Positions 37,636 to 46,243 are shown, counted from the first letter of the stretch. The stretch: 52,807 bases of DNA from Rhodovibrio sodomensis (GCF_016583645.1 NZ_NRRL01000025.1:1-52807), one strand, 5' to 3'. Notes: generated by a model from the sequence alone, not told the origin. A program made the numbers and translations.

Positions 37636-38411
37636 CGTTGCCACCGGCTGATCCGCTTCTCCAACGGCTGCAGCACCGCGAATTCGATCGCGAGCACACA
37701 GACGATGAAGGCGATTGAATAGGCGAGCAGGCTGTCGATCCGGAACAGCTGGAAGTACAGCTGCAGCTTGAAGCCGACGCCGTTGCTGCGGCCGAGCAGC
37801 TCGACCACCAGCACGATCTTCCAGATCAGCGCCAAGCCGTTGCGCGTCGACGCCAGCAGGTAGGGCGCCAGCTGCGGGACCACCACGTGGCGCAGCGTCT
37901 TCCAGCGGCCGAAGCGGTAGACCCGCGCCAGTTCGGCGTAGGCGGGGTCCAGCACGCGCGCACCCTCGCGCATGTTGACCGCCACCATCGGCGTCTTGTT
38001 GATCGCGACGGCCAGCACGGCCGCGGTTTCCGTCAGGCCGAGCCAGACGTAGCACAGGATGATCGTCACCAGCGCCGGCACGTTCAGCAGCACCAGCAGC
38101 AGGCCGTCGGCCAGCCGGTTGACCGTCGGCCACAGGCCCATCGCGACGCCGACGGCGCAGCCGGCCAGCATCGCCAGCACGAAGCTGACCGCGACCCGGC
38201 CGAGCGTGACCCCGACGTGGAACAAAAGCTCGCCCGCCGCCACCTGGCGCAGCAGCTCGCCGGCGACCTGCGCCGGTCCCGGGAACAAGGCGTCGCCCAC
38301 CAGGACCGCGGCCAGGCCCCACAGCCCGATCAGCCCGACGAGCGACGCCGGTCGGTGCCAGCGCTCGCCCAGAAAGGCGGAGCGGGCGGGCGCTTCAGTA
38401 CTCGAGGCCAT
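37632..38411 (-). CDS. Nitrate/sulfonate/taurine-type ABC permease
   Basis: A 259-residue permease of the SsuC/TauC type with about six helices. The EAA-like cytoplasmic loop is DPAYAELARVYRFGRWKTLRHVVVPQLAPYL. The start at 38411 overlaps the last 17 bases of the binding-protein gene, and its stop overlaps the ATPase start, so all three are translationally coupled. Confidence 0.88.
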   Translation of the reverse strand: MASSTEAPARSAFLGERWHRPASLVGLIGLWGLAAVLVGDALFPGPAQVAGELLRQVAAGELLFHVGVTLGRVAVSFVLAMLAGCAVGVAMGLWPTVNRLADGLLLVLLNVPALVTIILCYVWLGLTETAAVLAVAINKTPMVAVNMREGARVLDPAYAELARVYRFGRWKTLRHVVVPQLAPYLLASTRNGLALIWKIVLVVELLGRSNGVGFKLQLYFQLFRIDSLLAYSIAFIVCVLAIEFAVLQPLEKRISRWQR

Positions 38412-39399
38412 CCCAGAAGGTCCCCGGTGCCAGGCGCTGACTGGCGCCGACGAGCTCGCGCCCGCCCAGCTCGCGCAGGATGTCGAACAGCTTGCGTGCG
38501 GACTCCCGCTCGGCCGGACCCCAGGTGCGCGGGATGCCGGCGCGGAACCCGGACCGCAGCGCGCGCAGCTGAGCGTCGCTGTCCGGCTGGATCAGCGGGC
38601 GCAGGCGCGTCCACGCGTCGTCGCGGGTGCGCAGGATCCGCTTGGCTTCCCGGGACGCGGCCAAAAAGCCATCGACCGCCGCCCGGTTGCGCTCGGCCCA
38701 GCCAGCGTCGAACACGTAGCCCAGCATCGGGACGTCGCCGGACAGGCCCAGACCCTCGATGATCTCGCCGACGTCGATCACGCGGCGATAGCCGTCCGCC
38801 TCCAGCCGGGCGGCGTAGTGCCAGTAGGTCAGCACCGCATCGATCCGTCCGCGGCGCATCTGCTGGCTCATCAGGGGCGGCGCGCCGTATATCGTCTCGG
38901 TCGTTTGCCCGGGGTCGCGGAGGTCCCGGCGCATCGCCAGGGCGCGCAGCAGCAGCCAGTTCTTGTCCAGCGGCCCGCCGACAATGCCGACCTTGCGCCC
39001 GGCGAGATCCGCCAGGCCGTCGATCCCGCTGTCCGGCCCGGCCATCAGCGCGCCGATCGCGCGCGAATAGGGCGCGAACGTCAATTCCGAGCCTTCCTGG
39101 CGGCGCCGCGAGACCCACAGCCAGTCGGCCACCGCGACGTCGACCCGGCCGCTCTGCAGGGCGATCTTGGTCGCGGTCGGGTTGGCCAGCTCGACCACCT
39201 CCAGCTCCACCCCGTGCGCCGCGGCGAGACCGTGGTGCTGGATGGTGTCGACTTCCCAGGACACGGTGCCGTCGGCCAGCACGGCCACGCGGACCGTCTC
39301 CTGCGCCGCGGCGGCGCCGGCGCCGAGCGCGACCAGCCCGATCGCGGCCGCGGCGCGGCGCAGCATCCGCCCTGCCCGGCACGCCAGACGACCGGCCAT
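38395..39399 (-). CDS. ABC importer periplasmic binding protein
   Basis: A 334-residue exported binding protein with signal peptide MAGRLACRAGRMLRR... ending ALGAGAAAA-QET and a two-lobed SsuA/TauA-like domain (VRVAVLADGTVSWEVD, VDVAVADWLWV, GRKVGIVGGPLDKNWLLLRA). The ligand is not predictable from sequence. A GTG at 39408 overlapping the previous stop (GTGA) is an equally possible start; 39399 was chosen for the better ribosome-binding-site spacing. Its place between quinoprotein genes suggests a substrate linked to alcohol or lanthanide metabolism, but this is inference. Confidence 0.82.
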   Translation of the reverse strand: MAGRLACRAGRMLRRAAAAIGLVALGAGAAAAQETVRVAVLADGTVSWEVDTIQHHGLAAAHGVELEVVELANPTATKIALQSGRVDVAVADWLWVSRRRQEGSELTFAPYSRAIGALMAGPDSGIDGLADLAGRKVGIVGGPLDKNWLLLRALAMRRDLRDPGQTTETIYGAPPLMSQQMRRGRIDAVLTYWHYAARLEADGYRRVIDVGEIIEGLGLSGDVPMLGYVFDAGWAERNRAAVDGFLAASREAKRILRTRDDAWTRLRPLIQPDSDAQLRALRSGFRAGIPRTWGPAERESARKLFDILRELGGRELVGASQRLAPGTFWDGLEY

Positions 39400-39404
39400 C
39401 GCGG

Positions 39405-40118
39405 TCACCCCGCCCGCTGCAGGGTACGCGCAAGGTCGCCCAGCCGCTGCTCCATCAGCGTGGGCTGCTCGCACAGCGCGCGGATCGACTGGCGCCGCTC
39501 CTCGAACACCTGGCGGGTGATATCCAGTTGCTGACGCGCGCGCTGGATCGCGGCCTGGTCCGGCTGGTCGGCCGACAGCTGGGTGTCGAGCTGGCGTAGC
39601 AGCTCGGCAATCCGATCCATCGCGTTCTGCTGGCCGCGGCTGTAGGACTTGATCGCGGCGATCGCCTCGCGCCGGTCCTCCTGGATGCGCTCGAACAGCC
39701 CGGCGAAAATCTTCGCTTTCGCCGTCTCGTCGACCGGGGCGTGGCGGTCGAGGTAGCTGCGCAGCCGTTGCTTCGCGGCGTCGCGCGCAACCGCCAGCCG
39801 GGACAGCGCGCCGACCAGCTGGGCCCGCTCTTGGTCCGCCCCCCAGCTGTCGAAATACGGCTCGGGCGACGGACCGGTCCAGAGCAGCTGATACGACAAC
39901 TCGGGCACCAGGACCTGATTGCACGGCCAGTTCTCGGGCGCATCCTGGGCAGCATGGGCGGGCGGACCGCCAAGCCCGGCGGCGATCGCGCCGGCCGCCG
40001 CCAGCGCCGCCGCGCTAGCGCGGAATCTCGCCCACGGGCGCCACGCGCTCGAGTTCGTGCCCCGCCTCGCGCCAGGCCGCTGTGCCGCCCGGAAACCAAT
40101 AGACCTCGGAATATTCAT
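39405..40118 (-). CDS. Unrecognised exported helical protein of the xox cluster
   Basis: Up to 237 residues. A hydrophobic export signal (ALAAAGAIAAGLGGPPAHA-AQD) is followed by NWPCNQVLVPELSYQLLWTG and then a long helical region with many Arg, Gln and Glu (about residues 95-230, probably coiled coil) containing a second Cys in RALCEQP. The two Cys may pair. The only in-frame ATG, at 40118, overlaps the previous gene by 104 bases and gives a long basic tail before the signal, so the true start may be a non-standard codon near 40050. It ends four bases into the binding-protein start region. No family recognised. Confidence 0.7.
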   Translation of the reverse strand: MNIPRSIGFRAAQRPGARRGTNSSAWRPWARFRASAAALAAAGAIAAGLGGPPAHAAQDAPENWPCNQVLVPELSYQLLWTGPSPEPYFDSWGADQERAQLVGALSRLAVARDAAKQRLRSYLDRHAPVDETAKAKIFAGLFERIQEDRREAIAAIKSYSRGQQNAMDRIAELLRQLDTQLSADQPDQAAIQRARQQLDITRQVFEERRQSIRALCEQPTLMEQRLGDLARTLQRAG

Positions 40119-40605
40119 AATGCAGGGCTCGCTTCGCTGCGTTCCAGGACATCCAGCAGTTCGGCTTGCAGAAGATCACCAGCGCTCGGGTCTTGTCGCC
40201 GCCGGTCAGCCGGCGCAGCTGCTCCCGGTAATAGGCGTCGGTCCCGGCTGGAATGTCGCCGCGGCCGACATTGGGCAGCCAGTGCGCCGTGGGCAGGCTG
40301 GACTTGGTCGGCGGGTTCCACTGCGTCCGGTCTTCCGGCCGGGGCGGGGTCGGGATGACGTCGATGAAGACCGCGTCTCCGCCTGCCAGCAACGCCGCGG
40401 CGCGCGCCGCGTCGATCGTGGTCGCGCCGGGCAGACGCTCGGGCACCGGGGCGCTGTAGTCCGACATCCGGTAGCCGTCGGGCAGCGGCACCTCGCTTGC
40501 GGCCTGTGCGGTTGCCCCGGCGGGCGCAGCTGCGCTCCCCAGGCTCGCGGCGAGGAACAGCCCGGCGATCAGGCTGCGGCCCAGACGCTGCCCGCTGACG
40601 ATCAT
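40015..40605 (-). CDS. PQQ-associated rhodanese-like CxxxCW protein
   Basis: A 196-residue exported rhodanese-fold protein of the PQQ-dependent catabolism-associated family named after its CXXCW motif (TIGR03865). Here the motif reads FCKPNCWMSWNAAKRA, so the spacing is C146-x3-C150-W151. A signal peptide covers residues 1-35. VFIDVIPTPPRPEDRT and HWLPNVGRGDIP are other family traits. It may handle thiols or a metal in the periplasm; the role is not proven. Its ATG overlaps the xoxJ stop (ATGA). Confidence 0.9.
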   Translation of the reverse strand: MIVSGQRLGRSLIAGLFLAASLGSAAAPAGATAQAASEVPLPDGYRMSDYSAPVPERLPGATTIDAARAAALLAGGDAVFIDVIPTPPRPEDRTQWNPPTKSSLPTAHWLPNVGRGDIPAGTDAYYREQLRRLTGGDKTRALVIFCKPNCWMSWNAAKRALHYEYSEVYWFPGGTAAWREAGHELERVAPVGEIPR

Positions 40606-41543
40606 TGCGACACCTCGATCAGCCTGCCGTCGTCATCGACCAGCGGAATGTGGTAGCCCGCCAGCAGCTGCCGGATGGTTCCGCGGTTGGCGCGGATGAA
40701 GTCGTTCAGCTGGTGCTTCCAGGCGAGTTGGCCGCGGCGTACGCCCATGGTGATGGCGAAGCTCAGTTGCGTGCCCACGGTTTCGTTGACCAGCGGCACG
40801 ACGGTCAGCGGCGTGTCCAGCTGGGCCGCCTCGTAGCCTGCGATCGGCCCCCAGACGATGGCCGCGTCCACCACTCCCTTGGCGACATCGATGACAGCCT
40901 GTTGCGCCGGCTTCCGGCTCCGCGTGTCGGTGGTGAGCTGATACGGCCTCAGCTTGGTGTAGCCGTGGGCGCGCAACAGCGATACGGCGGGCGTCTTCTC
41001 GACCACGCCGTAGCGCAGATCGCCGGCGATCGGATGGTCCAGGCTGTCGATTTCGATGCCGAGATCGCTGCGGTACACCAGGGTGTAGACCGAGCGGTAG
41101 TACGGGTTGGTGTTGAGCACCATCTCGTTCTCGGCGTTGATGCTCAGGACCACGTCGCAGGTCCGCTTGTTCAGCGTGTTGCGCACGAAGCCCATGGTCT
41201 GCGGCCACCACTGGTACGCGACCGGGATCCCCAGGTGATCGCCCAGCATCCGTGCCAGGCGGTTCTCGTAGCCTTGCCCCTGGCGGTTGGAGTAGGGCAG
41301 CAAGTTGGCGTCCGCGCAGACGCGCAGCGTATCGCGCTCGTCGCGCTCGACGGACTGGGCGCGGGCCTGCCCGGTCCCCAAGACGACGATGGCCAGGACG
41401 CCGGTCGCCAGGACGCGCAGGCCGGCAACCACGACGTGGGCCGCGCTGGGGACCCGAACTGCGGCCCGAACTGCGGCCCGGCCCGCCGCCCGCCCGCCAG
41501 GCCGCCTTGGCGCCAGCGTTTGCGGTTCAGGGATGAACGACAT
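40602..41543 (-). CDS. xoxJ: XoxJ, quinoprotein-associated periplasmic binding protein
   Basis: A 313-residue member of the quinoprotein dehydrogenase-associated binding proteins (MoxJ/XoxJ, TIGR03871 type). TLRVCADANLLPYSNRQGQGYENRLARML, WWPQTMGFVRNTLN and CDVVLSINAENEMV are hallmarks. XoxJ is thought to activate or load the dehydrogenase rather than serve a transporter. The N-terminus has a basic tail with short DNA tandem repeats (RAAGRAAVRAAVR) before a membrane signal ending TGQARA-QSV. It lies three bases after xoxG. Confidence 0.92.
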   Translation of the reverse strand: MSFIPEPQTLAPRRPGGRAAGRAAVRAAVRVPSAAHVVVAGLRVLATGVLAIVVLGTGQARAQSVERDERDTLRVCADANLLPYSNRQGQGYENRLARMLGDHLGIPVAYQWWPQTMGFVRNTLNKRTCDVVLSINAENEMVLNTNPYYRSVYTLVYRSDLGIEIDSLDHPIAGDLRYGVVEKTPAVSLLRAHGYTKLRPYQLTTDTRSRKPAQQAVIDVAKGVVDAAIVWGPIAGYEAAQLDTPLTVVPLVNETVGTQLSFAITMGVRRGQLAWKHQLNDFIRANRGTIRQLLAGYHIPLVDDDGRLIEVSQ

Positions 41544-41546
41544 GGT

Positions 41547-41993
41547 CTAACGGATGCGTTCGGGCCGTCCGGGACCGATCGCGCCGTCGGCCCGGGCTTG
41601 CAGATAGCCCCAGATGTCGTTGATGTGCTGGATGACGTTGGGATTGGTCCCGAACGCCGGCATCACGCGGTTGCGGCTGCCGCTTTCGATGTTCTTGCCG
41701 TTGACCACGACGTTGACGAATTCCGCGTAATCCAGTTGCTCCACGCTATCCATCAGGGCGGGGGCAAAGCTGGATCCGGTCCCGCTCGGGCCATGGCAGC
41801 GCGCGCACGCGCCGCCGTAGCGGCGGTAGCCGTTGTAGGTCTCGAAGTCCACCTTGCCGTCGCGGATGTTGTAGGGATTGGTCTGCGGGTCCAGCGCCGG
41901 GAGATCGGCGGTCTTGCCGTCCGCGCTTGCAACCGAGGCGGTCGCGCACAGCAGCGCGCTTAGAACAACGTATTTAGGCAGCTTGAGGGGCAT
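41547..41993 (-). CDS. xoxG: XoxG, cytochrome c electron acceptor
   Basis: A 148-residue periplasmic c-type cytochrome, the predicted electron acceptor of XoxF. The signal peptide ends near SVASA-DGK. Heme is bound by C63-A-R-C66-H67; the likely sixth ligand is M111 in RVMPAFG. The stretch DPQTNPYNIRDGKVDFETYNGYRRY is typical of the methanol-metabolism cytochromes. A strong hairpin in the 142-base gap after xoxF may set its level below that of xoxF. Confidence 0.93.
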   Translation of the reverse strand: MPLKLPKYVVLSALLCATASVASADGKTADLPALDPQTNPYNIRDGKVDFETYNGYRRYGGACARCHGPSGTGSSFAPALMDSVEQLDYAEFVNVVVNGKNIESGSRNRVMPAFGTNPNVIQHINDIWGYLQARADGAIGPGRPERIR

Positions 41994-42072
41994 CGTTTCA
42001 CCAATAGAACCCGATTGATTGCGGTCTCCGGGAACGCACGCGGCACAGGCGCACCGCCGGCCGCACGCGAGG

Positions 42073-42105
42073 GGTCAGGGGGCCCGCGACCGGGCCACCC
42101 TGACC
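42073..42105 (-). terminator. Hairpin between xoxF and xoxG
   Basis: GGTCAGGG-GGCCC and GGGCC-A-CCCTGACC form a 13-bp stem with one bulged base and a six-base loop, 30 bases downstream of the xoxF stop. There is no T-run. It is well placed to stabilise the xoxF message or to attenuate transcription into xoxG-xoxJ. Confidence 0.6.
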
Positions 42106-42135
42106 GTTCCCGTGGTTGGACTGGCCGGCGCCGGA

Positions 42136-43971
42136 TTACCGGCTGGCGAGTTCCTCGGGCAGCTTGAACACCGTCAGCACACCACCGAGCTGGGTGTACT
42201 GCGACAGCTTCGAGTGCGCGCCCACGGCGCCCAGACCGGCCTGCGGATCGGTCAGACCGGCGGCCATGCCGATCCCCGGCCAGCCACCGACACCCGAGAG
42301 AACGGCGATGTGCTGCGCGCCGTCGTGCACGTAGGTGTTGATGTTGCCGATGATCCCGGACGGGGTCTTGAACTTCCACAGGATCTCGCCGGTCTGCATG
42401 TCGGCCGCCTTCACGTAGCCCTCGAGCGTGCCGTAGAAGACGACGTTACCGGCCGTCGCGAGCGCGCCGCTCCAGACCGCGAAGCGCTCCGGAATCGACC
42501 ACTTGATCTCGGCCTTGATCGGGTCCCAGGCGATGAAGTTGCCCATGCCGCCGTGGGAATTCGGGGCTGGGAACATCGACACGGTCGCGCCGACGTACGG
42601 CTGCCCCGCGACGTACTGCACCTGGTAGGGCTCGTAGTCCATGCAGATATGGTTGGTGGGCACGTAGAACAGGCCGGTCTCCGGCGAGTAGGTCGCCGGT
42701 TGCTGGTCCTTGGTCCCGAGCGCCGCCGGGCAGATGTTCTTGGTGATCGTGTTGGTGCCCTGGGCGAAGGTCGACTTCTCCTCGTTGACCTGCGGCCGCC
42801 CGGTCTCCATGTCGACGTGGCTCGCCCAGTTGACCGTGGGATCGTACTTCTCGGCCGACAGCAGCTCGCCGGTGACCCGGTCCAGCACGTAGGCGAAGCC
42901 GTTGCGGTCGAAGGTGACCAGCAGCTTGCGCTGCTCGCCGTCGATCTCACGCTCGATCAGGATGTTCTCGTTGACGCCGTCGTAGTCCCACTCGTCGAAC
43001 GGCGTCTTCTGATACACCCACTTCGCCTCGCCGGTGTCGATATCGCGGGCGAAGATGCTCATCGACCACTTGTTGTCGCTGCCCTTGCGGGTGCCGTCGA
43101 CAGCGCGCTGCTCGGGGTTCCAGACACCCGGGTTACCGGTCCCGTAATAGACCGTCTCGGTCTCGGTGTCGTAGGTGAACCAGCCCCAGGTGGTGCCGCC
43201 GCCGCGCTTCCATTCGTCGCCCGGCCAGGTCTTCACGCCGAGGTCCTGCTCGCCGATCGGCTCCCCCATCATCGTGGTCTCTTCGGGGTCGATCTTGACG
43301 TCCGCGTCCGGCCCGGTTGACCAGGCGCGCCAGGCCATCGACCCGTCGTCGATGTTGTAGGCCGTCAGGTGGCCGCGCACGCCGAACTCGCCGCCGGAGA
43401 TCCCGACCAGCACCTTGTCCTTGGCGACGACCGGGGCCGCGGTCAGGCTCTCACCCTCGGTGTGGTCGCCGTTTTCCACGCTCCAGACCGGCTCGCCGGT
43501 CTTGGAATCCAGCGCGACCAGGGTGTTGTCCGCCTGGGCCAGGAAGATCTTGCCGTCGGCGTAGGCGATGCCGCGGTTGACGGTGTCGCAGCACATTACC
43601 GGGATCACGTCCCGGGGCTGGCGCGGCTCATACGCCCAGATCACCTCGCCCTGGTTGTCGAGGTCCAGCTTGTAGACCTTGTTCGGGAACGGGGTGTGGA
43701 TGTACATGGCGTCGCCGATCACGATCGGGCCGCCCTCGTGGCCGCGCAGCACGCCGGTCGAGAACTGCCAGGCGACCTGCAGCTTACCGACGTTGGATTT
43801 ATCGATCTCGTCGAGCTCGCTGTAGCGGTGGCCCTTATAGTTGCCGAGCTGCATGGCCCAATTGCCGGACTTGCTTTGCAGCTTCTCGACTTCCTCGTTG
43901 GCCTGGGCGGGGATCCCGACGCCGAGCACGGCGACGCATCCCGCGGCCGTCAATAGCCGTCGCATCTTCAT
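42136..43971 (-). CDS. xoxF: Lanthanide-dependent methanol dehydrogenase XoxF
   Basis: A 611-residue PQQ dehydrogenase oxidising methanol (and often other alcohols or formaldehyde) in the periplasm. A signal peptide ends at PAQA-NEE. The vicinal disulfide is C127-C128 in VMCCDT. In [10 protein letters not shown] the catalytic Asp is D329, and D331 is the extra Asp that marks lanthanide-binding enzymes; calcium MxaF enzymes have Ala there. Other metal ligands are E195 in GGEFGVRG and N280 in GTGNPGVWN. Eight propeller W-motifs such as [13 protein letters not shown] are present. The sequence resembles the XoxF5 clade. xoxG and xoxJ follow; no mxaI small-subunit gene is present. Confidence 0.97.
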   Translation of the reverse strand: MKMRRLLTAAGCVAVLGVGIPAQANEEVEKLQSKSGNWAMQLGNYKGHRYSELDEIDKSNVGKLQVAWQFSTGVLRGHEGGPIVIGDAMYIHTPFPNKVYKLDLDNQGEVIWAYEPRQPRDVIPVMCCDTVNRGIAYADGKIFLAQADNTLVALDSKTGEPVWSVENGDHTEGESLTAAPVVAKDKVLVGISGGEFGVRGHLTAYNIDDGSMAWRAWSTGPDADVKIDPEETTMMGEPIGEQDLGVKTWPGDEWKRGGGTTWGWFTYDTETETVYYGTGNPGVWNPEQRAVDGTRKGSDNKWSMSIFARDIDTGEAKWVYQKTPFDEWDYDGVNENILIEREIDGEQRKLLVTFDRNGFAYVLDRVTGELLSAEKYDPTVNWASHVDMETGRPQVNEEKSTFAQGTNTITKNICPAALGTKDQQPATYSPETGLFYVPTNHICMDYEPYQVQYVAGQPYVGATVSMFPAPNSHGGMGNFIAWDPIKAEIKWSIPERFAVWSGALATAGNVVFYGTLEGYVKAADMQTGEILWKFKTPSGIIGNINTYVHDGAQHIAVLSGVGGWPGIGMAAGLTDPQAGLGAVGAHSKLSQYTQLGGVLTVFKLPEELASR

Positions 43972-44450
43972 GAGCCTCTACCTCCTCTGTTGGACCGGCC
44001 CTTATTATTCTTGTCCGGCGCGCGTCTGGCGCAAAACGGGTCCGGCACTCACACAACCGATGCCGCCGGCAACAAGGTCACCAAACCGTTGTCATCGGCC
44101 TAATCGCCAGTCATTCGTGGCATCGCACAAATTTTCATGTAGCGTTCTTATTGCAGTGCAGCAAAAACCTGCCTGTATGACCAAGATATCATAAAAGAAT
44201 TGTGGGGCAAGATTGATTATAAGCGCAGTTTACCCCGAAACGGTGCTGGAATTCACTGGGGCCGTTCCGGCTGACATTCCGACGCGCAAGAATGCCGGAT
44301 CGGCTGCCTGGGACCGCCGTCCACCCCTCTTGGGGTAAGTGGAAATCCCGGAAGGCCGAACCGGCCTGCTGGCTGAATTTCGCTCTAACTGCTTGGAGAG
44401 AGAGCAAGATACCGCTGAAAGGTGGTTGCACCTGTCAGCGGTATCTTGCC
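43972..44450. other. xoxF upstream region
   Basis: This 479-base gap holds no supported gene. The part next to xoxF (43972-44220) is AT-richer and should contain the promoter; it includes TTGCAGTGCAGCAA at 44151-44164, a partial dyad. The distal part (44335-44454) is a family B repeat that makes a false small open frame. Confidence 0.5.
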
Positions 44451-44454
44451 CTAC
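44335..44454. repeat. Double-hairpin element, family B, copy 5 (diverged)
   Basis: The right hairpin is AGAGCAAGATACCGCTGAAAGG...CAGCGGTATCTTGCCCTA; the left hairpin is diverged (GGAAGGCCGAACCGGCCT core, then AATTTCGCTCTAAC). The right boundary reads CTAC instead of CTAG but still supplies the minus-strand TAG stop of pqqE. The left boundary is approximate. Confidence 0.75.
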
Positions 44455-45593
44455 CCGCCACTGGCGCTGCCGACGACGTCCTTCTGGCGCAGCGTCCGAT
44501 AGCGGAAGCGGTCGGCGCCGGCGGTGGACTCGCCCTCCGCGAGCGCGACCATCCGGTCGTGGTGCGGGGACAGGCCGCAGGCCGGGTCGGTCGCCGCCGC
44601 GTCGCCGGTCAGCGCGAACGCCTGGCAGCGGCAGCCGCCGAAGTCGATCTCCCGCCGGTCGCAGGAGCGGCACGGCTCGGGCATCCAGGCGGTGCCGCGG
44701 AAGCGCTGGAACGCCGGCCCGTCCGCCCAGATCTCCGGCAGGCGGCGCGCGCGCACCGTCTCGAAGGTCATGTCGGTGATGCTCTCCGCCGCGTGGCACG
44801 GCAGCACCTTGCCGGTCGGCGTGACGTTCAGGAACTGCCGGCCCCAGCCGCCCATGCAGGCCTTCGGCCGCTTGGCGTAGTAGTCGGGCACGACGTAGTC
44901 GATCGCGAGCACGCCCTTGAGCCGCTCTTCGGCCGCGGCGACCACCTCGTTGGCGCGCGTGACCTGCTCGGGCGTCGGCATCAGCGCCGCGCGGTTGGCG
45001 TAGGCCCAGCCGTAATACTGCGTGTGCGCGACCTCCAGCCGGCGCGCGCCCAGCTCGACCGCGAGCTCGATGATCTCGTCCAGATGGTCCAGGTTCTGCC
45101 GGTGCACGACCGCGTTGACGGTGAGCGGCAGGCCGGCTTCCCGAATCAGCCCGGCGACCTCCAACTTTTTCTGGTGCCCGCCGGCGTAGCCGCCGATCCT
45201 GTCCGCCGTCTCCGCCCGGCTGCCCTGGATCGACAGCTGCACGTGCTCCAGCCCGGCCTCGGCGAGCGCGGCCAGCCGGGCCTCGTCCAGCAGCACCCCG
45301 GCGGTGATCAGGTTGGTGTAGATCTCGTTCGCCCGGCAGCGCGCGATCAGCTGCTCCAGGTCGCGGCGTACCACCGGCTCGCCACCCGACAGGTGGATCT
45401 GCAGCACCCCCATCGCCGCGGCGTCGTCGATCACCCGCAGCCACTCGTCGGTCGCAAGCTCCGCTCGCGCGCCCGACAGCTCCAGCGGGTTCGAGCAGTA
45501 GGGACACATCAACGGGCAGCGGTGGGTCAGCTCGGCCAGCAGGCCCAGCGGCGGCCCGGGCGGCGGGGTCGGCGGCGGGGTCGGTTCGGTCAT
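44451..45593 (-). CDS. pqqE: PqqE, radical SAM enzyme of PQQ synthesis
   Basis: A 380-residue radical SAM enzyme that forms the Glu-Tyr carbon-carbon link in PqqA, the first step of PQQ synthesis. The SAM cluster Cys residues are C26, C30 and C33 in HRCPLMCPYC. The C-terminal SPASM region has CMGGWG, LPCHAAES and CRSCDRREIDFGGCRCQAF for auxiliary clusters. PqqE normally needs the carrier PqqD, but no pqqD is next to it. It lies 445 bases after pqqA on the same strand. The stop codon is the edge of repeat copy 5. Confidence 0.96.
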   Translation of the reverse strand: MTEPTPPPTPPPGPPLGLLAELTHRCPLMCPYCSNPLELSGARAELATDEWLRVIDDAAAMGVLQIHLSGGEPVVRRDLEQLIARCRANEIYTNLITAGVLLDEARLAALAEAGLEHVQLSIQGSRAETADRIGGYAGGHQKKLEVAGLIREAGLPLTVNAVVHRQNLDHLDEIIELAVELGARRLEVAHTQYYGWAYANRAALMPTPEQVTRANEVVAAAEERLKGVLAIDYVVPDYYAKRPKACMGGWGRQFLNVTPTGKVLPCHAAESITDMTFETVRARRLPEIWADGPAFQRFRGTAWMPEPCRSCDRREIDFGGCRCQAFALTGDAAATDPACGLSPHHDRMVALAEGESTAGADRFRYRTLRQKDVVGSASGG

Positions 45594-46038
45594 GACGCCG
45601 GATCTCCCGCTGGTGTGATAACTGCTCGCCGTCCGGGGCCGCGCGGACGTGCGCGGGGCGGCGTTTTACACAAGGCGACCGCCTGCGCCCGTCGGCCGTC
45701 GGTGGCGGCCACGCAGCAGCCAGGCACCGCATCACGGCCCGGCCCAAGCGCACCTGACCGAGTAACGCTCCCCGACCGGCCCGGCTCTCTACCTCACGCG
45801 CGTCACACGCGCACGCCAGTCCAAAACGGATGTCGCGGGCCCGCCGCGCATCAACCTGGCGCGGGCGGAGGCCGCGGGCGGCCGGTTTCGACCGCCCGCG
45901 TTCCGCGCCCACCGGGCAAGATCGCGCCGGCGGCTTAGCGACCGCCCGGGTGATCTCCGCCCGATCGCCCGGACGTCAGGGCAAGCTTGGAGACAAGCTT
46001 GGAGGTGAAGGTGGGTTGGACCTTCAGCGCTCGACGCC
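45594..46038. other. Gap between pqqA and pqqE
   Basis: I see no pqqB, pqqC or pqqD and no other convincing gene in these 445 bases on either strand. A CGGGCGG...CCGCCCG stem lies near 45875-45898 and a GGTGAAGGTGGGTTGGACC-TTCAGC stem at about 46002-46028, just after pqqA. The latter could end or protect the short pqqA transcript. The gap may mark a lost or moved pqqBCD segment. Confidence 0.45.
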
Positions 46039-46128
46039 TTAGCGGCTGCTCTGGGCGCAAGCGTAAGCGTTGATCTCCATGCCCACGGCGATCTCAACGA
46101 CTTTCGGGGCCGTCCACGTCTTCTTCAT
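46039..46128 (-). CDS. pqqA: PqqA, PQQ precursor peptide
   Basis: A 29-residue peptide beginning MKKTWTAPKVVEIAVGMEIN and ending AYACAQSSR. The conserved Glu-x-x-x-Tyr (E18 and Y22 in EINAY) supplies the backbone of PQQ. The basic start MKKTWTAPKVVEI is diagnostic. The gene is too short for common gene-length cut-offs and is easily missed. It precedes pqqE on the minus strand and follows the S-formylglutathione hydrolase gene. Confidence 0.96.
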   Translation of the reverse strand: MKKTWTAPKVVEIAVGMEINAYACAQSSR

Positions 46129-46243
46129 GACTGTTTACCTCCCAATCCATGATGAGGGTCGACGTTAGCAGCGAAACGACTGGGCCGCAAACAACACCGG
46201 GAGACGCGGTACACACGTGCGGACGTTGCCGTGCACGGCGCGC

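Noticed and set aside
35536..37722. Plus-strand open frame of 728 codons opposite the quinoprotein-associated genes
   Set aside because: Starts inside a family B repeat and runs antisense to two recognised genes.
44189..44431. Minus-strand 80-codon open frame upstream of xoxF
   Set aside because: Its sequence is largely translated family B repeat; similar false frames arise at the other copies.
45594..46038. Possible hidden pqqD or tRNA in the pqqA-pqqE gap
   Set aside because: No PqqD-like reading frame on either strand; a GGTTTCGACC stretch resembles a T-arm but no acceptor or anticodon stems fit.
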